This document shows positions 32,051-44,250 of a stretch of DNA of 64,000 bases, one piece after another (the first letter of the stretch is position 1; the number at the start of each line of letters is the position of its first letter). The stretch lies in contig JBBPUQ010000001.1 of assembly GCA_038501195.1 (NCBI GenBank), forward strand, positions 5,642,001-5,706,000. The letters run 5' to 3'. The translations under genes were made by a program, and so were the position numbers. The DNA comes from Nemania diffusa. Lineage: Eukaryota; Ascomycota; Sordariomycetes; Xylariales; Xylariaceae. A model generated the notes under the pieces. That model saw only the letters and a list, made by a program, of their open reading frames with translations. It was not told where the DNA came from and ran no database searches.

Positions 32051-34454
32051 TGTGGTTGGTGTACGGCACGTGCGTGATATACCCGTTAGTTGTATTCTAA
32101 TTCTATTGACTCCCTAGCGCTTGGTAATATTTCCCGAGTTCCGCTCCTTTGTCTTGATTCTAGGAAAGAGGGAGGAATATGGTAAAAAAAAGCTTCAGCA
32201 GATATCCCTACTATTATTAATACCCCTTTACCCCTCTTTTAAAAATAGTACGTTTCTTATGTACGGCTATCATATCCTAACATTGCAAGCAGCTGCTGTT
32301 AGCTAATGTTCAATCATGATTGGTTGAATCGCTCCTTAATTACTATGATAATGGTTTCGCGTCTCTAGATTACGGATCATACTTCTATACTCAGCTGTGC
32401 ACTGCGATGGATAGATTTGCTTTTGGACTGAAACGAAGTAAAATGTATCATTGTCTGCAAGTACATACTTTCTACATTCTCTTACACCTATGATTATAAT
32501 ATACAAATAACTACAAGATGTATACGAAATGGAATAGAGAATTAGACGTTCGTATATGTGCGCATATGCATAACCCGTCCAAGTTTAAGATCTGCCCGGA
32601 TATCGAGTACAGAGTGTAATGGACACTCGTCGTTGCGCAAAAATTATACATACTAACTATTCCGGGGTTTCTTACTATATCCACAACTACCCCTATCTAG
32701 AGATGTAAATAGTTCGGAGGTATAAACTTACTATAGTGGGACTGATATGGACTTCCCAACGGTTAATCGCACGTCGTGCCAGAACCTGGATATTTCTGAT
32801 TTCTTATCTGCTGGCTTCGGCTTCGCTTTCATCACTACCAATGGGATGATTCTTGCAGGGGCGATACTTGAGCACAGGGGACTTTCTACATAAGCAGATA
32901 TCATACAAGCACCTCGTCTCTGTCGATGAGCGTCTTGATATTTTCGACATACATCACCTAGATGGTATTGCGGGGGCTTCCTAGCCGGCATTTTGGCCGC
33001 CGCGCGGGTCCCCGTCCTTGGTGGCGCGAGCCAGCTGTGATCGTTTCAGGGTAGGTGCGGCCGCGCTCGACATCATCACGTTTAAGATTCCGTACAGACT
33101 CCTGGGCGAGATTCGGATGTGGTACATACCTAGATATGGGGTTTGGGACTCAATACAAGAGGGAATCATCAAGAACTCGCTACCTCTTACGGCCCCTTGG
33201 CACACCCGTCCATACCCACTGCTTATCAGGCTAAGAGTAGTAGCAGTTGTGGCTATTTGCCACGCGGCCAATCCTGCCAAGGCCTTATAAGGCTGTTGGT
33301 TGGCCACTTGCATATGTGCCCAACAGTCCAATAAGGCTATTGGAGGAAAGGAATGTCATGTCGCCTCCTGCAAGGAGGACCAACAGGTCAGAAGAACCCA
33401 CAATATACAGACTGTAGCTTCGAGACCTTTGGGTATAAATAGGATTGATTTTCCTAACTGAAAGGAAGAGGAACCATGGACCTTGCGAGACCCAAGAGAA
33501 TTATTAGCTGAATTGACGCCATTTCAAGCCCTAGAAATCCTAGCCTTTGTTATACTCTTGCTGTTTCCCTAGCTACGTTTCTATCACTCCTGTAAACCTC
33601 TAAAGCTGTGGAGGAATGCGGGACTAGCAATCAAAACATAGGCAGTTATTGAAGCACCTCACCAAAGCCAAAAGAAAAGGGAGTTACAAGACAGTACTTT
33701 GAACTAGCAGCCGAGCGTATCTCAGCTAACACCAGGATATTTTAGAGGCCATTGAACCTTCTAGATATTAAGCTTCGGTGATAGAAACTACATTTTTGAA
33801 CAGACTGATAACTCCCATGTAATTTCATATCAATAAGCTATGGTGGGCTTGTTAATGGGCTTAACATTTGGACTCATGTCTAACCTCACATTCCAAAGTT
33901 AGATCAAGTACCACTCGCTCTCCTTAGGTAGTTAACAGGATTTCGAATCCGTAGACATGGGAATTCAAGCATCGTCTGTGAAGGCATGACTCATTGTGTA
34001 TGGGAATAATGCCTTGACTTGATACGTTAGGACACATATCTCAAGCAGCTGAGGTCTTAAACCTATTTACACTCATGTCTAAAGAGTATATCTTTGAAAG
34101 TTAAAGAGCATGAAACCGTGCTACCCTCCAAATTACCATGAGATTCCGGAGCTGGGTGTATTGACTAGGTAGCACAAATGCTACTAAAATAGCACTTGAC
34201 AAGCAGAAAAGATGCCTGATATGTGGTACATAGTATGGTCTTTAGTTAATTAACATATCCTATAGTGTTTATCTTGATTCTTAGGATATGCTAACTCTAT
34301 AAATAGTATACTTACTCTAGGTAAAGACCACATTTACAAACGCAAGTACTATAAAGTTCTAAAAAGGAAAAGGAAAACCAAGTCACAGCGGGCTGTGACA
34401 CTAATAATAAAGACTTTTTGACAATGAGGGGAAAAAGAAAAATATAATGTCTTA
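32051..34454. other. Long intergenic region, possible repeat relics
   Basis: About 2.4 kb without a supported gene. The left end is the promoter of the monooxygenase. At 33270-33640 the texture resembles a small LTR-like unit (see repeat entry). The rest is AT-rich. Frames at 32731-32991 and 32981-33331 have no recognisable features. Confidence 0.45.
33294..33385. repeat. Short element with TGTTGGT...ACCAACA ends
   Basis: A 92-bp stretch begins TGTTGGT and ends ACCAACA, a perfect 7-bp terminal inverted repeat with TG...CA ends. An internal CCTCC-TGCAA-GGAGG hairpin lies near the right end. About 45 nt further on is a TATAAATA box. It could be a fragment of a copia-type LTR or a tiny inverted-repeat element. 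No target-site duplication was found. Confidence 0.25.
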
Positions 34455-34460
34455 AAAAAG
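34455..34460 (-). terminator. RNA polymerase III terminator of tRNA-Arg
   Basis: Six T residues on the minus strand, 4 nt after the tRNA 3' end. Confidence 0.7.
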
Positions 34461-34464
34461 AACC

Positions 34465-34537
34465 CGATCAGGACGGGACTCGAACCCGCAATCTCTACCA
34501 CCGGAAAGTAGTGCCTTAGCCATTAGGCCACCCGACC
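34465..34537 (-). tRNA. trnR-CCG: tRNA-Arg (anticodon CCG)
   Basis: 73 nt, no intron. The acceptor stem GGTCGGG pairs with CCTGATC in all seven positions (two G-U). The D arm is GCCTAATGGCTAAGGC. The anticodon arm CTACT-TTCCGGT-GGTAG gives anticodon CCG, reading CGG (Arg). A variable loop of 5 nt is followed by the T arm GCGGG-TTCGAGT-CCCGT. The discriminator base is G. The internal A and B boxes (TGGCCTAATGG region and GGTTCGAGTCC) are intact. Confidence 0.93.
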
Positions 34538-35162
34538 ATGCATCTTACCTACAAGGTTGTATTTTGCGAATTTATTCCAGACTCAAGCCCATTTCCAGTT
34601 CGGGATGAGTACAATAGGCAGGCATGAATTAACTTTGATATCTGCCACTTGCTTAGGCACCCAACTGACAACTAGACACACTACGTGTACGGGCTGGCGA
34701 GACAGCGATGCAATTGGAAAAACCGTCTCATGAGATCGGCGTAGATCCCACAACTGTGTATACGGAACTAGTAGCACGGTGTTTTCTCGGATATAAGACA
34801 TAAGACATAAGATCGAATATCTGTAGTGTAACTCGATGCTGTGGGAATTTCTGGTTTGGGGTTATGGACTTCGGAACATGTTTGAAATATCATATCATCT
34901 GTAGCAAGGATGAACAGCAGGTAGCGAGAGGCCAGTTGTCTAGACCTGCGCCATCGAATCCTTCGGGTTCTGCCGGTGTCGGGTCACAGATGGCACTCCC
35001 TTCTACGCGATGGGTTAGGTTGCACACACGCATGCAAGAATCCTGAATGGATAGAACTAACTACTGAGGCCTCACAGGTAGGACGACCACATCCTCACAT
35101 AGATGTTGAAGATATGCATGGCAATGTCATTCATTGAGAGGCCCTTTTACCCAGAAGTGCAT

Positions 35163-35192
35163 TTGATGACAAGGGACTTGATGACAAGGGAC
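35163..35192. repeat. Tandem 15-bp direct repeat
   Basis: Two exact copies of TTGATGACAAGGGAC, followed by a partial third start (TTG). Confidence 0.8.
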
Positions 35193-35228
35193 TTGCTGAC
35201 GTCAGGGAGGGCCTCTAGATTGGGCACT

Positions 35229-35248
35229 CGGTGAGGGTTGCCTCACCG
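35229..35248. repeat. Perfect 8-bp hairpin
   Basis: CGGTGAGG and CCTCACCG flank a GTTG loop. It lies about 320 nt beyond the stop codon of the minus-strand transferase, so a role in that transcript's 3' end is possible but unproven. Confidence 0.6.
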
Positions 35249-35569
35249 TTGAGTAGATATGAGTAGACAACTCTATATTAGGCACCTGTGAGGGAACAAT
35301 ATGCGAACCTGCGAACTGCCAAGAAAACGCCTGGGAACTTGTGCATGCATAAATAGAATACCGGTAGTTGATCGACATTTCGACGTCCTGTGAGGCCCGA
35401 AATGTCTGCCCATCATCTAAAACATATGCACAAGTGCGAGCCCCGCTCTAACACAGCAGTGTAGTCCAAACCCCAACCAAGCGGCATTCACGTCGGAAAT
35501 TCCCGTCCAGCGTCTAAACATAGCCCGTCGGAAAAAGTTCTTGCATTTGCTACTTGAGGCCGGTAGGTG

Positions 35570-36313
35570 CTACGAGCTGTCATTCGGCGACCGGGGTGGC
35601 AGCAGCAGCGGCGAGGCCGGATTGATGCCCAAGCAAACCGCCGTGGCATAATCCGTGTCGTGACTGATGCTCACCGACGCGAGCGTATCGCGACAAGCAG
35701 CACCCTCTGCCTTGATCAGCGCCACGAGCGGACCACCCTGGGCCGTCGAGGCGTCCCCATCTATCTCCAGGCCCCGCGTCTCCTCCTGCCCTATCGCAGA
35801 TTCGCCAGTCTGCGCAGATGCACCGAGCGCGGGGTTCGTGAGGAACGCCGCCCGTAAGACGGCTATACTCTGGAACGTGAGGCGGCGGTGGGGGTGCGCC
35901 TTGATCACTGCCTCCTTGGCGGCGAATCTGATGCGTTGGTGGGTATTAGTAAGCACGGGCCTCTGGGTACAAGTGTACACACTTGCGTGTGTGAGTGAGA
36001 GCAGTCGAAATAGGAATAAGCTTTCTCACCTGCCGGCCATGAATTCAACCGCTCTGGTGAAGTTGGGTGCATCGCGGGTTGGATCGGCATCTTCTACCGT
36101 CCGCGCCGTGGGTTGTGCATCTGGGGAGCCGTGCCCTTTCGGGTCGAGGATGCACCGCAAGATACTTGTTGTAGTCGAGTGCTGTATCTCTTCTGTCCTT
36201 AAGATGCGACGGACGAATTGAGGCCCTAACCTACCCTTTAGAATCCGCCTGACCCTTGCGACGCGACATATGTCATTGCCTATTATGAATGGTAAGTTTG
36301 CGGCGGATAGCAT
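35570..36313 (-). CDS. PPT2: Holo-ACP synthase-type 4'-phosphopantetheinyl transferase (mitochondrial Ppt2-like)
   Basis: Transfers the phosphopantetheine arm from CoA to acyl carrier protein; the AcpS-type fungal enzyme serves mitochondrial fatty acid and lipoate synthesis. Two exons in gene order, 36313-36030 and 35927-35570, give 213 aa. The N-terminal IGNDIC motif holds the Mg-binding Asp near residue 14. The second motif AAKEAVIKAH holds the conserved Glu and Lys and spans the exon junction. A third block, VSISHDTDYATAVCL, matches the late AcpS strand. The protein is longer than bacterial AcpS (about 125 aa) because of low-complexity insertions between the motifs, which fungal homologues also have. 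No clear mitochondrial presequence precedes the first motif. Confidence 0.85.
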
Positions 36314-36846
36314 AGTGCTGATATGAGATATGTAGGCGACTGCGGTTGCGTGTTTAGGTACTGTGTTAGGCGATCGCCTGGGCTTCTATGCGTAACTAAC
36401 GAACTGCTGCACTTATCGATTTGGTGAGGCGCATTGACCCACAGCGATGTTATGGGACAGTTGATCACAGTGACCAGGTACAAATTCAAGTCTTAAACAC
36501 AGATCGGAGGTTCATTAACTGCTAGCTAATTAATTCAAACGCCGCGCTTTTTCTCCCCTTCTGAATCGCACGCATACAACTGACCGATTTGAGATGCCTA
36601 GAGTCGTTTTATTGCTCATTATTACCATTTAATTCCGTGCAGTTTTCATTTTTTTTCTCAACCAACTAAACCAGTGCGCCAATTCATGTCCAACCGTTTC
36701 ACGTTGATATCATTACATAATGCACACACCTACACATACCTGTCTAACGGCATTAGATAACACCGTTAGGAGGACGGATAGGGTTGACAATCTCGAGGTC
36801 CACATCGTATCAAGGTGTGTTGACTTGGTGTGTACCGCAAATCCTC
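36314..36846. other. Intergenic region
   Basis: Promoter side of the PPT2-like gene and 3' flank of the membrane-protein gene. A poly-T run lies near 36650. Nothing else seen. Confidence 0.5.
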
Positions 36847-37918
36847 TTAGTTCTCTGGTAGGAGAGGTGCTCTCTCGGCATCACCCTCTCGTCGTTTTCC
36901 TGTCGCAGCAGGCACTGCGACCACCACGGTTGCGACGAAGAGCACAGCCATTATGGTAAATGCAAAGATCCACTGTAGCGCGATGATCTGGACAAAGAAT
37001 TGGGAAACACCGATAGCCGCCGAGAGAACTGATAGATTGAAGCCCATCGTGTAGTCCTGAACATGGTTAGCATGGCAAAATGCCCCTGGAGGGAGAGAAT
37101 GCATACCCTATACACAATGATGAAGAACAAGCCGTAGGCGAGGATGCTCCAAATGAAGATGTTACCGAAGATTCGAGCGACTAGGGTCTGGGAATTCGGC
37201 ACCATGATGGCACCATTCCAGTAAATGGCGACGAATGTCCAAGCAAGTGGTCCAGACACGACCGGCTGGTGAATAAATCGGGCGTATGCATTGTGACGGA
37301 AATATAGCGAGGAGAGGTTGATGAAGTTGAGAATGATGATGAACTCAGCCCAGCCGAATAGAGAACGCACAAACAGCATCACAAATGCGAAATGGAACAG
37401 GTTGTTGAGAATAAAGTGGCCGCCAACGGCGCAGGCAGCATTGACATGCTCGACATCGCCGGAGAAGAGATGCGCAATGTAACCACCCTGCAGAATGAAC
37501 AAAACAATCCTAGCCAATAGGGTTAGACAGGGACTTCTCAACCAAATCGCTGAAAGTAGACATTCTCACTCACCAGTAGATGCTGGCAATGATATGGTTC
37601 ATTCGGAAGGCCGTGTAGTAGTGATCATTCTGCCTCCAGATCTTGCGTCTTGGCCAGACGCCATCGTCGGGGCTGTTGAAGGTATAGTAGAAGGAGACGA
37701 CAATGGCTAGCAGCCAGGTGATGATAGTCAATATCTTGTAGGTTATAATGGTGTTCTTGGAGTGGGATTCGCGCTTGGCGAAAGGATTAACTAGCCAAAG
37801 AGCAGTTAGCAAGACCGTCCCGTAATCGCCCAATCGCCCCGATCGCTTGATCCCCAGCTACCTCCTAGGCGCCTTTTGGATAGGGGTGGGTAAACGTACT
37901 GCGGTGGACACGATCCAT
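36847..37918 (-). CDS. Fungal multi-spanning membrane protein (DUF1774-like)
   Basis: Four exons in gene order, 37918-37900, 37790-37574, 37509-37107 and 37056-36847, give 282 aa. The 19-nt first exon adds MDRVHR before INPFAKRE. About seven or eight membrane segments are visible, starting with ILTIITWLLAIVVSFYYTF and ending with a long pair (about residues 222-265). The tail is short and charged and ends in RAPLLPEN. Short soluble links carry conserved-looking motifs (DGVWPRRKIW, NDHYYTAF). I think this is the DUF1774 family of fungal membrane proteins, from memory of its N-terminal NPF..RE..SKNT pattern. No transport or enzyme motif is evident, so no function is assigned. Confidence 0.8.
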
Positions 37919-39577
37919 TGTGTTTAATGGTTGTAAGTAGTTGCTTGTGCGTTGTCCAATTCTGAAATAGGGATTAACCACGAGAACTGGTTGGTGCAAA
38001 GCAGGTATGGAGAAAGCTGAAGCTATGAAAATATAAGAGAATTGGTCAAGACAAAGAAATTAACAAAAGGTATGACGGTACAGGTGTTCCCTTTCAATGA
38101 CGACAGTGAATCGGTGATGCATGATGCGCTATGGCAACTGCTGTACGCGTACACGGGTAACGCTGTATCATAGGCTATTACAGCCCGTGCAGTGACACTA
38201 AAGTTAGCAGTTTGCGGGGAAGTGACGTCGGTTCATTCCAGACCAGCCCCGCACCTCAGTTGGATCATCCAGATAGAGTAGGTATCTACCTACTTAGCGT
38301 ATCATTATTTACCTTGCAAGTTTCAAAAATCTAATACTATGAATTATCTACCTGGCATGTGGCTAATTTTATTACACCGAATACCTGCGGACTTGTTACT
38401 TGCAAGTAAACTTTTTATCGTGGGCGTTGATGTTGGTGGCATATCTCGACCTGAAAGCGCGTACCTAATTCCTACTACTAAATCTACCATGGATCGGCAC
38501 AGCCTACTTACAAGGTAGGCACATACACGAATGTGTGACAAGACTTCCCTGTCTGGCAATATTTGCAGCAATGAAACACGATCTTGCGGGTCATACTGGT
38601 CACGCGCCTGCCGTAATTTGTTTAGAAATGTCATTACATAGTTCCCTCGCATAGGTAGCACTCACCACCTCCCAGTTTTGCACTGGCTCCTTCTGAGCGG
38701 AGAGAAAGGTACGTCCAATTTGATCAGCCAAGACAGGGTCTGACAGGGTCAATTAAAGAAATAGGTATTGCAATCACGAGAGGTCCACTGATCCGCTTGT
38801 CGCACTACATGCGGAGATAAGAAGTTCCAGAACTTCAATTCCCTGTGATTAGGTATTCTGAGAGGAGCTGTTGCTCCGGCCATTCTCATCTTCGGGACCG
38901 TTGGTTCTGGGCGTAGGTCTTCTATATACATGTTTGGTTAAGTACATCAATCTACATGTGTTATATGCATGTATGCCTGTATGCCTATAATGATGTCTCG
39001 TGGCACATGCATCCCACCTTACAGCCAGATTGATATACCTCACAGACCACATTACGCGAAATCTGCGAGAATCCTTGGAAAGGGCGTGGAATTGTGCGTG
39101 AACTAGGGACTATGGAAGGATCCACCTGCCGCCACTTCTTTTGGGTACCCCAACAGAAAGTCCTATAGATACCTAATAATCGAGGCTCCACCTAGAGCCT
39201 CACTTCTTTCCACCTTGAGCACACCCTCTCCTTGCTGGCAAACTAGCCAGGCCGCCATACGTGCACGTCTATGATCTAGCTGCAGCTAAATACTCCTGCG
39301 CCATCCTCCTGACGCGTCATCACGGCTAATTGGAGTTGTGGTTTTTACATTTGCTTGCGATTAAGCCGTATTGGGAAGTCTCACAACAAACAAGCACGCG
39401 TGAAGCTCGTATTCTAGGCATTGTGTTGCTATTGTGCATTGGAACCAACGGACTGACTTTTGGATTTCCCCATCTAAATGGAACACTAACAATCCCCGTA
39501 ATCCCAAACCCCCCCATCCTGTTTTTGCTCATCACTCAGACCAGTATACAACTCTGAAGTTCACTAATGTCATAGAG
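37919..39577. other. Long intergenic region
   Basis: About 1.65 kb, mixed composition, starting with the promoter of the membrane-protein gene. Small frames at 38344-38661 and 38749-39191 have no features that support them. Confidence 0.5.
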
Positions 39578-40050
39578 TCAGAACGTATATTCTTCATCTA
39601 GTACGGGGTTCGATGGTTCCATACCTTCCTGCTTATCAAGCAGACAATCGGCGCTGGCGTGCTCGAGAAGCTTCCGATCCACCCGTGACAGGCTGCCTGA
39701 CGGCTTGGCAGTTGCCTCGTTGCCTTGTTGGCCTCTCTGAAGCAAGCCGGGTGCCCTCGTCGAACCCGTTGTGCTTCTCGGACTTCTTTCATCGCATCAA
39801 GAGGTGGCCTCTCGAGAAGTCTATCCTCGGGTCTCGAGGACTGATTGTGATGACTTCGCTGACTGGACCTGGCATCCTCCGTTCTGTGAGGCCGAGAGCC
39901 CCCGTGGTGAGGCTTTGTTGACGTGTCCAGAGAATGCCTCTCGCTTTTCTTTTGTTGTGGCTGCGTTGTTGACAATTGGCCCACAGCTTTGTCATCGGCC
40001 CATTTCCCCACTGCGAGCAGGTCGTCGTCGGTACACAGCCCAAGGGGCAT
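39578..40050 (-). pseudogene. Ser/Arg/Gln-rich ORF, possibly frameshifted
   Basis: A 150-codon frame (40050-39598) has a plausible start and a polar, disordered composition (Gln, Ser, Arg, His) up to about 39790. Downstream of that, the next frame reads more convincingly: it contains GLLQRGQQG, SLSRVDRKLLEHASAD and ends NPVLDEEYTF at the TGA at 39578. The original frame becomes Cys/Trp/Arg-rich there. One base change in the frame, or an intron, near 39780-39800 would join the two. The region is GC-richer than its flanks. I do not recognise a family. It could equally be an intact gene with an intron I missed, or no gene at all. Confidence 0.3.
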
Positions 40051-40605
40051 TTTCGGGAAAGATGAAATACTGAAGATGAAGACCCTTACTGCTATGGTGC
40101 GTGTCCGTCGGCGGCGCGGCGCTTCGGCGGTATGATATACATGCCTATCCTTGCCACTAACCTAGGCCGGAAGACAAGACTCTTGATGCCCAACCGCTCC
40201 GCTAATTGCTTACCTTTTCTAGCTACTCACATCACCAATGAAAATAGACCCTCAGCCACCATCAGGTTTGCCATTCGAATTGGGAATTCTGCACTAGAGT
40301 CTAGAGTGGCTAGAAATTCCACATCACACTTTATGCCTCGTCTGTGAGGCCCTTTGCCTTGTGTTGGCATTGTCTACTTTGTGGTATTCTGCTGGTCACA
40401 ATGCCACCGAAACCTACCTAGAGATAATCATGCTATCTCATAAATGCCCGAGCGCGCTTTGCTGGAGCCAATATAATAGTATAAAAGTAAGACCCCGCAG
40501 AGTGCATTGGTTACTTGGCCTTGTTGGCGTAGAATTCAGACCCGATCATCTGCAAGTCATCTGTTCACCGCCTGTCTGCACAGCTGTCGCTATCTCCATC
40601 TCGGG
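40051..40605. other. Intergenic region
   Basis: Between the possible pseudogene and the Clr5 gene on the plus strand. No ORF with features. Confidence 0.5.
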
Positions 40606-41945
40606 ATGAATTACCCACCATCCTATACATTGCCCAAAACACTATGGCACGATCTCGCCAAGCAGGGTCATCAGGATGGGGAAGGATCGGATCAAGACAC
40701 AGGAGAGTCGGCTCCACGGAAGGGGAGTCGTGGGGCTAAGAGGGATTGGGATAGGTACCATGACATCCTTTACCAGTTATATAAGTTGGAGGCGAAATCC
40801 TTACCTGAGGTAATGGTCATAATGATGAAAGACCATGGTTTTGTAGCAACGTAAGTCCTATACTATCTTGATATTTCATGTGTATTTGCGCTAATCATGA
40901 ATGGAACAGTGTGAAGCAATGGTATGTATGAAAGCACTTTGGGCTCTACTTCGAGCCCTTGCTCTAGAATCCTTAGGCTATGTCTAATGCTGATTTTTGT
41001 AGTATGTTAACACCCCTAGCTACTCATCGGCATATGAGTAGTCTTGCGATTCACTATATTAAAGAGAAGTAGTGTTAGGATTCTTATACGACATACTAAT
41101 ATATAGTAGACAGATACCAGCTTGGGGAGAAATGGGGTTGGAAGAAGTATGGTCAAAACGACAACAAACCACCGGCAACCCGCAACGGCAAGCGTCAACC
41201 CCATACCTCCAGCGACTTTCAGGAAGACGCCAATAACGTAATGCCTTATACATCGGATGTCTTAAGTCAGCACCCTACTTCTCTGCCTGAGCAACTCGCG
41301 GAGCTCTTTGGTAATCAAAAATTCAAAAACAAGCGCCCGGACCTCGACAGTGGGCGCAGCGAACTCTTACAATGTGTTCGATCCTGTTTTCTCTGGTGCC
41401 GGGAGCAGATACTTAACAGCGAGACGCACCTGCCTCTCCATTACGAGGAACCAGCAGTAGCACCGGACAACTCAGATGAATACGACGATGCTATCTATAT
41501 TACCATTTACCTCCTAGATCGTTATGTGTCTTCAGGTACATCCTCGCAACACTCGAACTGGTCTGGCATTGCGAAGATCATCCGATTTACCCCGGGCGAG
41601 ATGCTCTACACTATGAGCACTCTCATCGTCACAATCGCGTCCAGCACGTGGTTGTACCTGGAAAGCAACTTCGCCGCGCCACCTCCGGAGCTTAGCAATA
41701 AGTTTGATGTTGCGAAGTTTGGTGTTGATGCGGCGAGTAATTACCAAGACGCACAGCTAGTGGAGCAGTTTTGCAAGGAGTCTGAAAGCATCTGCGACTC
41801 CTCCCCCGCTATCTGTCTCGCTGCTGTTGACCGGTTCCACGTGCAGAATTGGCTGAATACCCCAACGAACAACTATGTAGGACTTGTGGATGAGCAGACT
41901 GGTTGGGATATGGACAACAGATGGAATAACGGGTTAGCGTTGTGA
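40606..41945 (+). CDS. Clr5-domain protein, internal splicing uncertain
   Basis: Starts at the ATG at 40606 (MNYPPSYTLP). The Clr5 domain, common in fungal putative regulators, begins with WDRYHDILYQLY and continues as VMVIMMKDHGFVAT up to the donor at 40851. Its end, YQLGEKWGWKKYG, lies in the long last exon that starts at about 41107 and runs to 41945. Between them a very short exon (about 40909-40920, encoding V-K-Q) is flanked by acceptor and donor signals. However, joining it by standard GT-AG sites shifts the frame by one before YQLG. The C-terminal 230 residues are unique, with no motif I know. Either the small exon uses an unusual site, or there is a lesion. Domain call is good, gene structure is not. 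Confidence 0.6.
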
Positions 41946-43537
41946 GATTGGACTGCACTTTTCCTCGGGTCTTGGTTATTGTGTTAAAGTTATGATATAC
42001 CTACTTAAGTTTACGTCTTTTGTATAATTGACGAGTCAGATTTTTTATGCGCATCCCGTCTGTAACCGTATTAAGCTTATAGAATAATGACAAGCTCTTA
42101 TTCCCTGGGATAGATAACAATTAGGGTAAGAGATAAACTCCCTGCAGCGCAATTAACTTCGCCGATATCGCTGGTGTCCACGCACTATAAAACTAAGAAC
42201 TAGTGTAGCGTACCACACCCTTCCAATCCAAGCTACAATTTACTGCACTTGAGACGTAAACTTACCTAGCGATTTTTTCATGAATTTTGAAGGATAACTT
42301 TACCGTTGAGCTTCTGGTGGCTTCTGATCGTTGCAGTCAATAGTCTCGAGAGATGAGATAGACGATTTAAAACGAAGGACTGCACATGCGAGTGCGCACG
42401 GGGTACCAGGTTGCCAGATTACGGTTACGTAATAGCCACGCGTAGATATTTTTAGTGTCTGATTCTCATGTTTTGAGAGGCGCAAGACACTGACTCGTAT
42501 TGTCCAAGTGCTTTGTACCTAGACGCCCGCGCGACGATCCAGTTCGTTTGTCTGACTGTGAAGCAAGCTGTTTATCTCGGCAGTTGGAAAAGCCGAAGCG
42601 AGGAACAATTCTGGTAGACAATTGGCGAAGCAGAGCGCTTGCGAGAGCTGATCGTTACTGGTTGCGCTGCACTGCAAAGATTGGGCGCATAGTAAGCTAT
42701 GTGGTGGAGTCGGCTGGGCCCCCGGTGGCTAATGCCGATGTCTGGTGACTTTACTGGGTACCCTTCACTTGCTAGATTGGCTTGCATGAAAGGAATGCGC
42801 CAGATTGATCACGATGAAAGGAGCTACGGGAAGCGAATTGACTTCTGTCAATATGTTCAAGGTCCTTTGTGCTCAGGTAGGGCGACTTGCAGACTTTGGG
42901 TAGTTGATTCGTCTCGGAATAGAAGGTATAGGGGGTTCGAAAGTACCTCCGCAAGTACTCCGTGGCTCCGTGCTGTTTGGGTCATCATGCCCTATTAAAC
43001 CTTAAACGAAACCACATTGCAAAATAAAATGCCGCTCGTCGACGACCATCTAAGTCCTGTCTTTGGCAACTTGACTAGCCATCACCTTGGGGACCTAATT
43101 GACGGATAGAGCAAGTATTTTTTTGCGATAGCAGCCTTCTTATCTAGGATCGGCGAGGATCGGAGAAGAGAAGCTAATAGCCACTGCGCTGCGGTATGTC
43201 AACCCGGGTACGAAAAGCGGGGCACTGGGAATAGTTAGCTGATGGCACCGATAGCCAGCACCGGTACTGCAGGGTTCGAACGAACGCCGGTGAGGAGTTC
43301 TCAGAAGCACAGACTGCACCCATGCCTGCCTGCCCATCTGACTGTTTCTTTCATTCGACCTAGACACCGCCAGTTGGCCTGACTCCACTTCACTGGGAAC
43401 CCTTCGTCTCTTCTGCACGAACACTAGTTGGTAGTAGCAATCGCCCTCAATCATAAAGCGCTTGTCGAATTGACTCCTTGAACTCCGAGAACCACCATAG
43501 CCTATCTCTCTAAGCACACAGAATAGCCTCAGTCACG
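41946..43537. other. Long intergenic region
   Basis: About 1.6 kb. Frames at 42500-42998 and 43140-43517 on both strands lack features and overlap each other. The right end is the cysteine dioxygenase promoter. Confidence 0.5.
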
Positions 43538-44250
43538 ATGGACGCATTCAAGCAGCTTGTAGATGATATCAGACAAGTCCTAGGCCCGTCGTCGGGGCTC
43601 AACTCGGAAGATGTAGAAGTCGAAGATCTAACGCACTTGATGGAGCGTTATGTGTCGAACGCTGAAGGGTGGACGCCGTACGCTCTGTCAAACGACAACA
43701 TGCCATACACTCGCAATCTTGTCGATGAGGGAAACGGGAAAGCCAATCTTGTAAGAGTGCCATCTGTACCCAATGACTCGTTGTACCGACAATGCTAATG
43801 CCGCCCCGTGGACAGTTGGTCCTTGTTTGGACTCCTGGTAAAAGCAGCCCTATCCACGACCACGGTAACGCCCATTGCTTAATGAAGATCCTTCACGGTA
43901 ACCTCACCGAGACTCGGTACGACTTCCCCGACGGCGACAAGGAGAAGGCCATGGAGATCAAGTCGGAGCGTGTACATAAGGAAAATGCCGTCGCCTATAT
44001 GGCCGATGAGCTAGGGCTTCATCGCATGTCCAACCATGGCAGTGATTATGCTGTGTCTTTGCATTGTAGGTCCTTCGTGATGGTATTGATCGTTGCATCC
44101 TGTAGCCGCTTGGCTAACTGTCTCGTAGTGTATACGCCACCCAATGTCGCGAGACAGGGCTGTAACATTTTTAACCCTCAGACGGGCAAGAAGACACATG
44201 TGGCCAAGTGCGGAAACTACTCCGTGTATGGCCAACGAGTAAAGGAGTAA
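43538..44250 (+). CDS. CDO1: Cysteine dioxygenase
   Basis: Non-haem iron enzyme that oxidises L-cysteine to cysteine sulfinate, controlling sulfur and taurine-type metabolism. Exons 43538-43750, 43816-44065 and 44129-44250 give 194 aa, close to the family's usual 200. The cupin iron ligands are present: HDHG (two His) and a third His in LGLHRMSN. The Cys in GNAHCLMK and the Tyr in HLYTPP are at the positions that form the Cys-Tyr crosslink cofactor in mammalian CDO. WTPG and SSPIHDHG surround the first ligands as expected. The third exon begins within the H-LY junction, confirming the splice. No targeting signal; likely cytosolic. Confidence 0.95.

Larger units (their letters stand above)
34538..35569. 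other. Intergenic region with small repeats
   Basis: About 1 kb between the tRNA and the phosphopantetheinyl transferase 3' end. It holds a 15-bp direct repeat and an 8-bp perfect hairpin (listed separately). No supported gene. Confidence 0.5.

Noticed and set aside
42500..42998. Plus-strand frames of 82 and 99 codons
   Set aside because: They overlap each other and opposite frames, and show no domain or splice context.
43140..43517. 125-codon minus-strand frame
   Set aside because: It lies in the cysteine dioxygenase promoter and has no recognisable motif.
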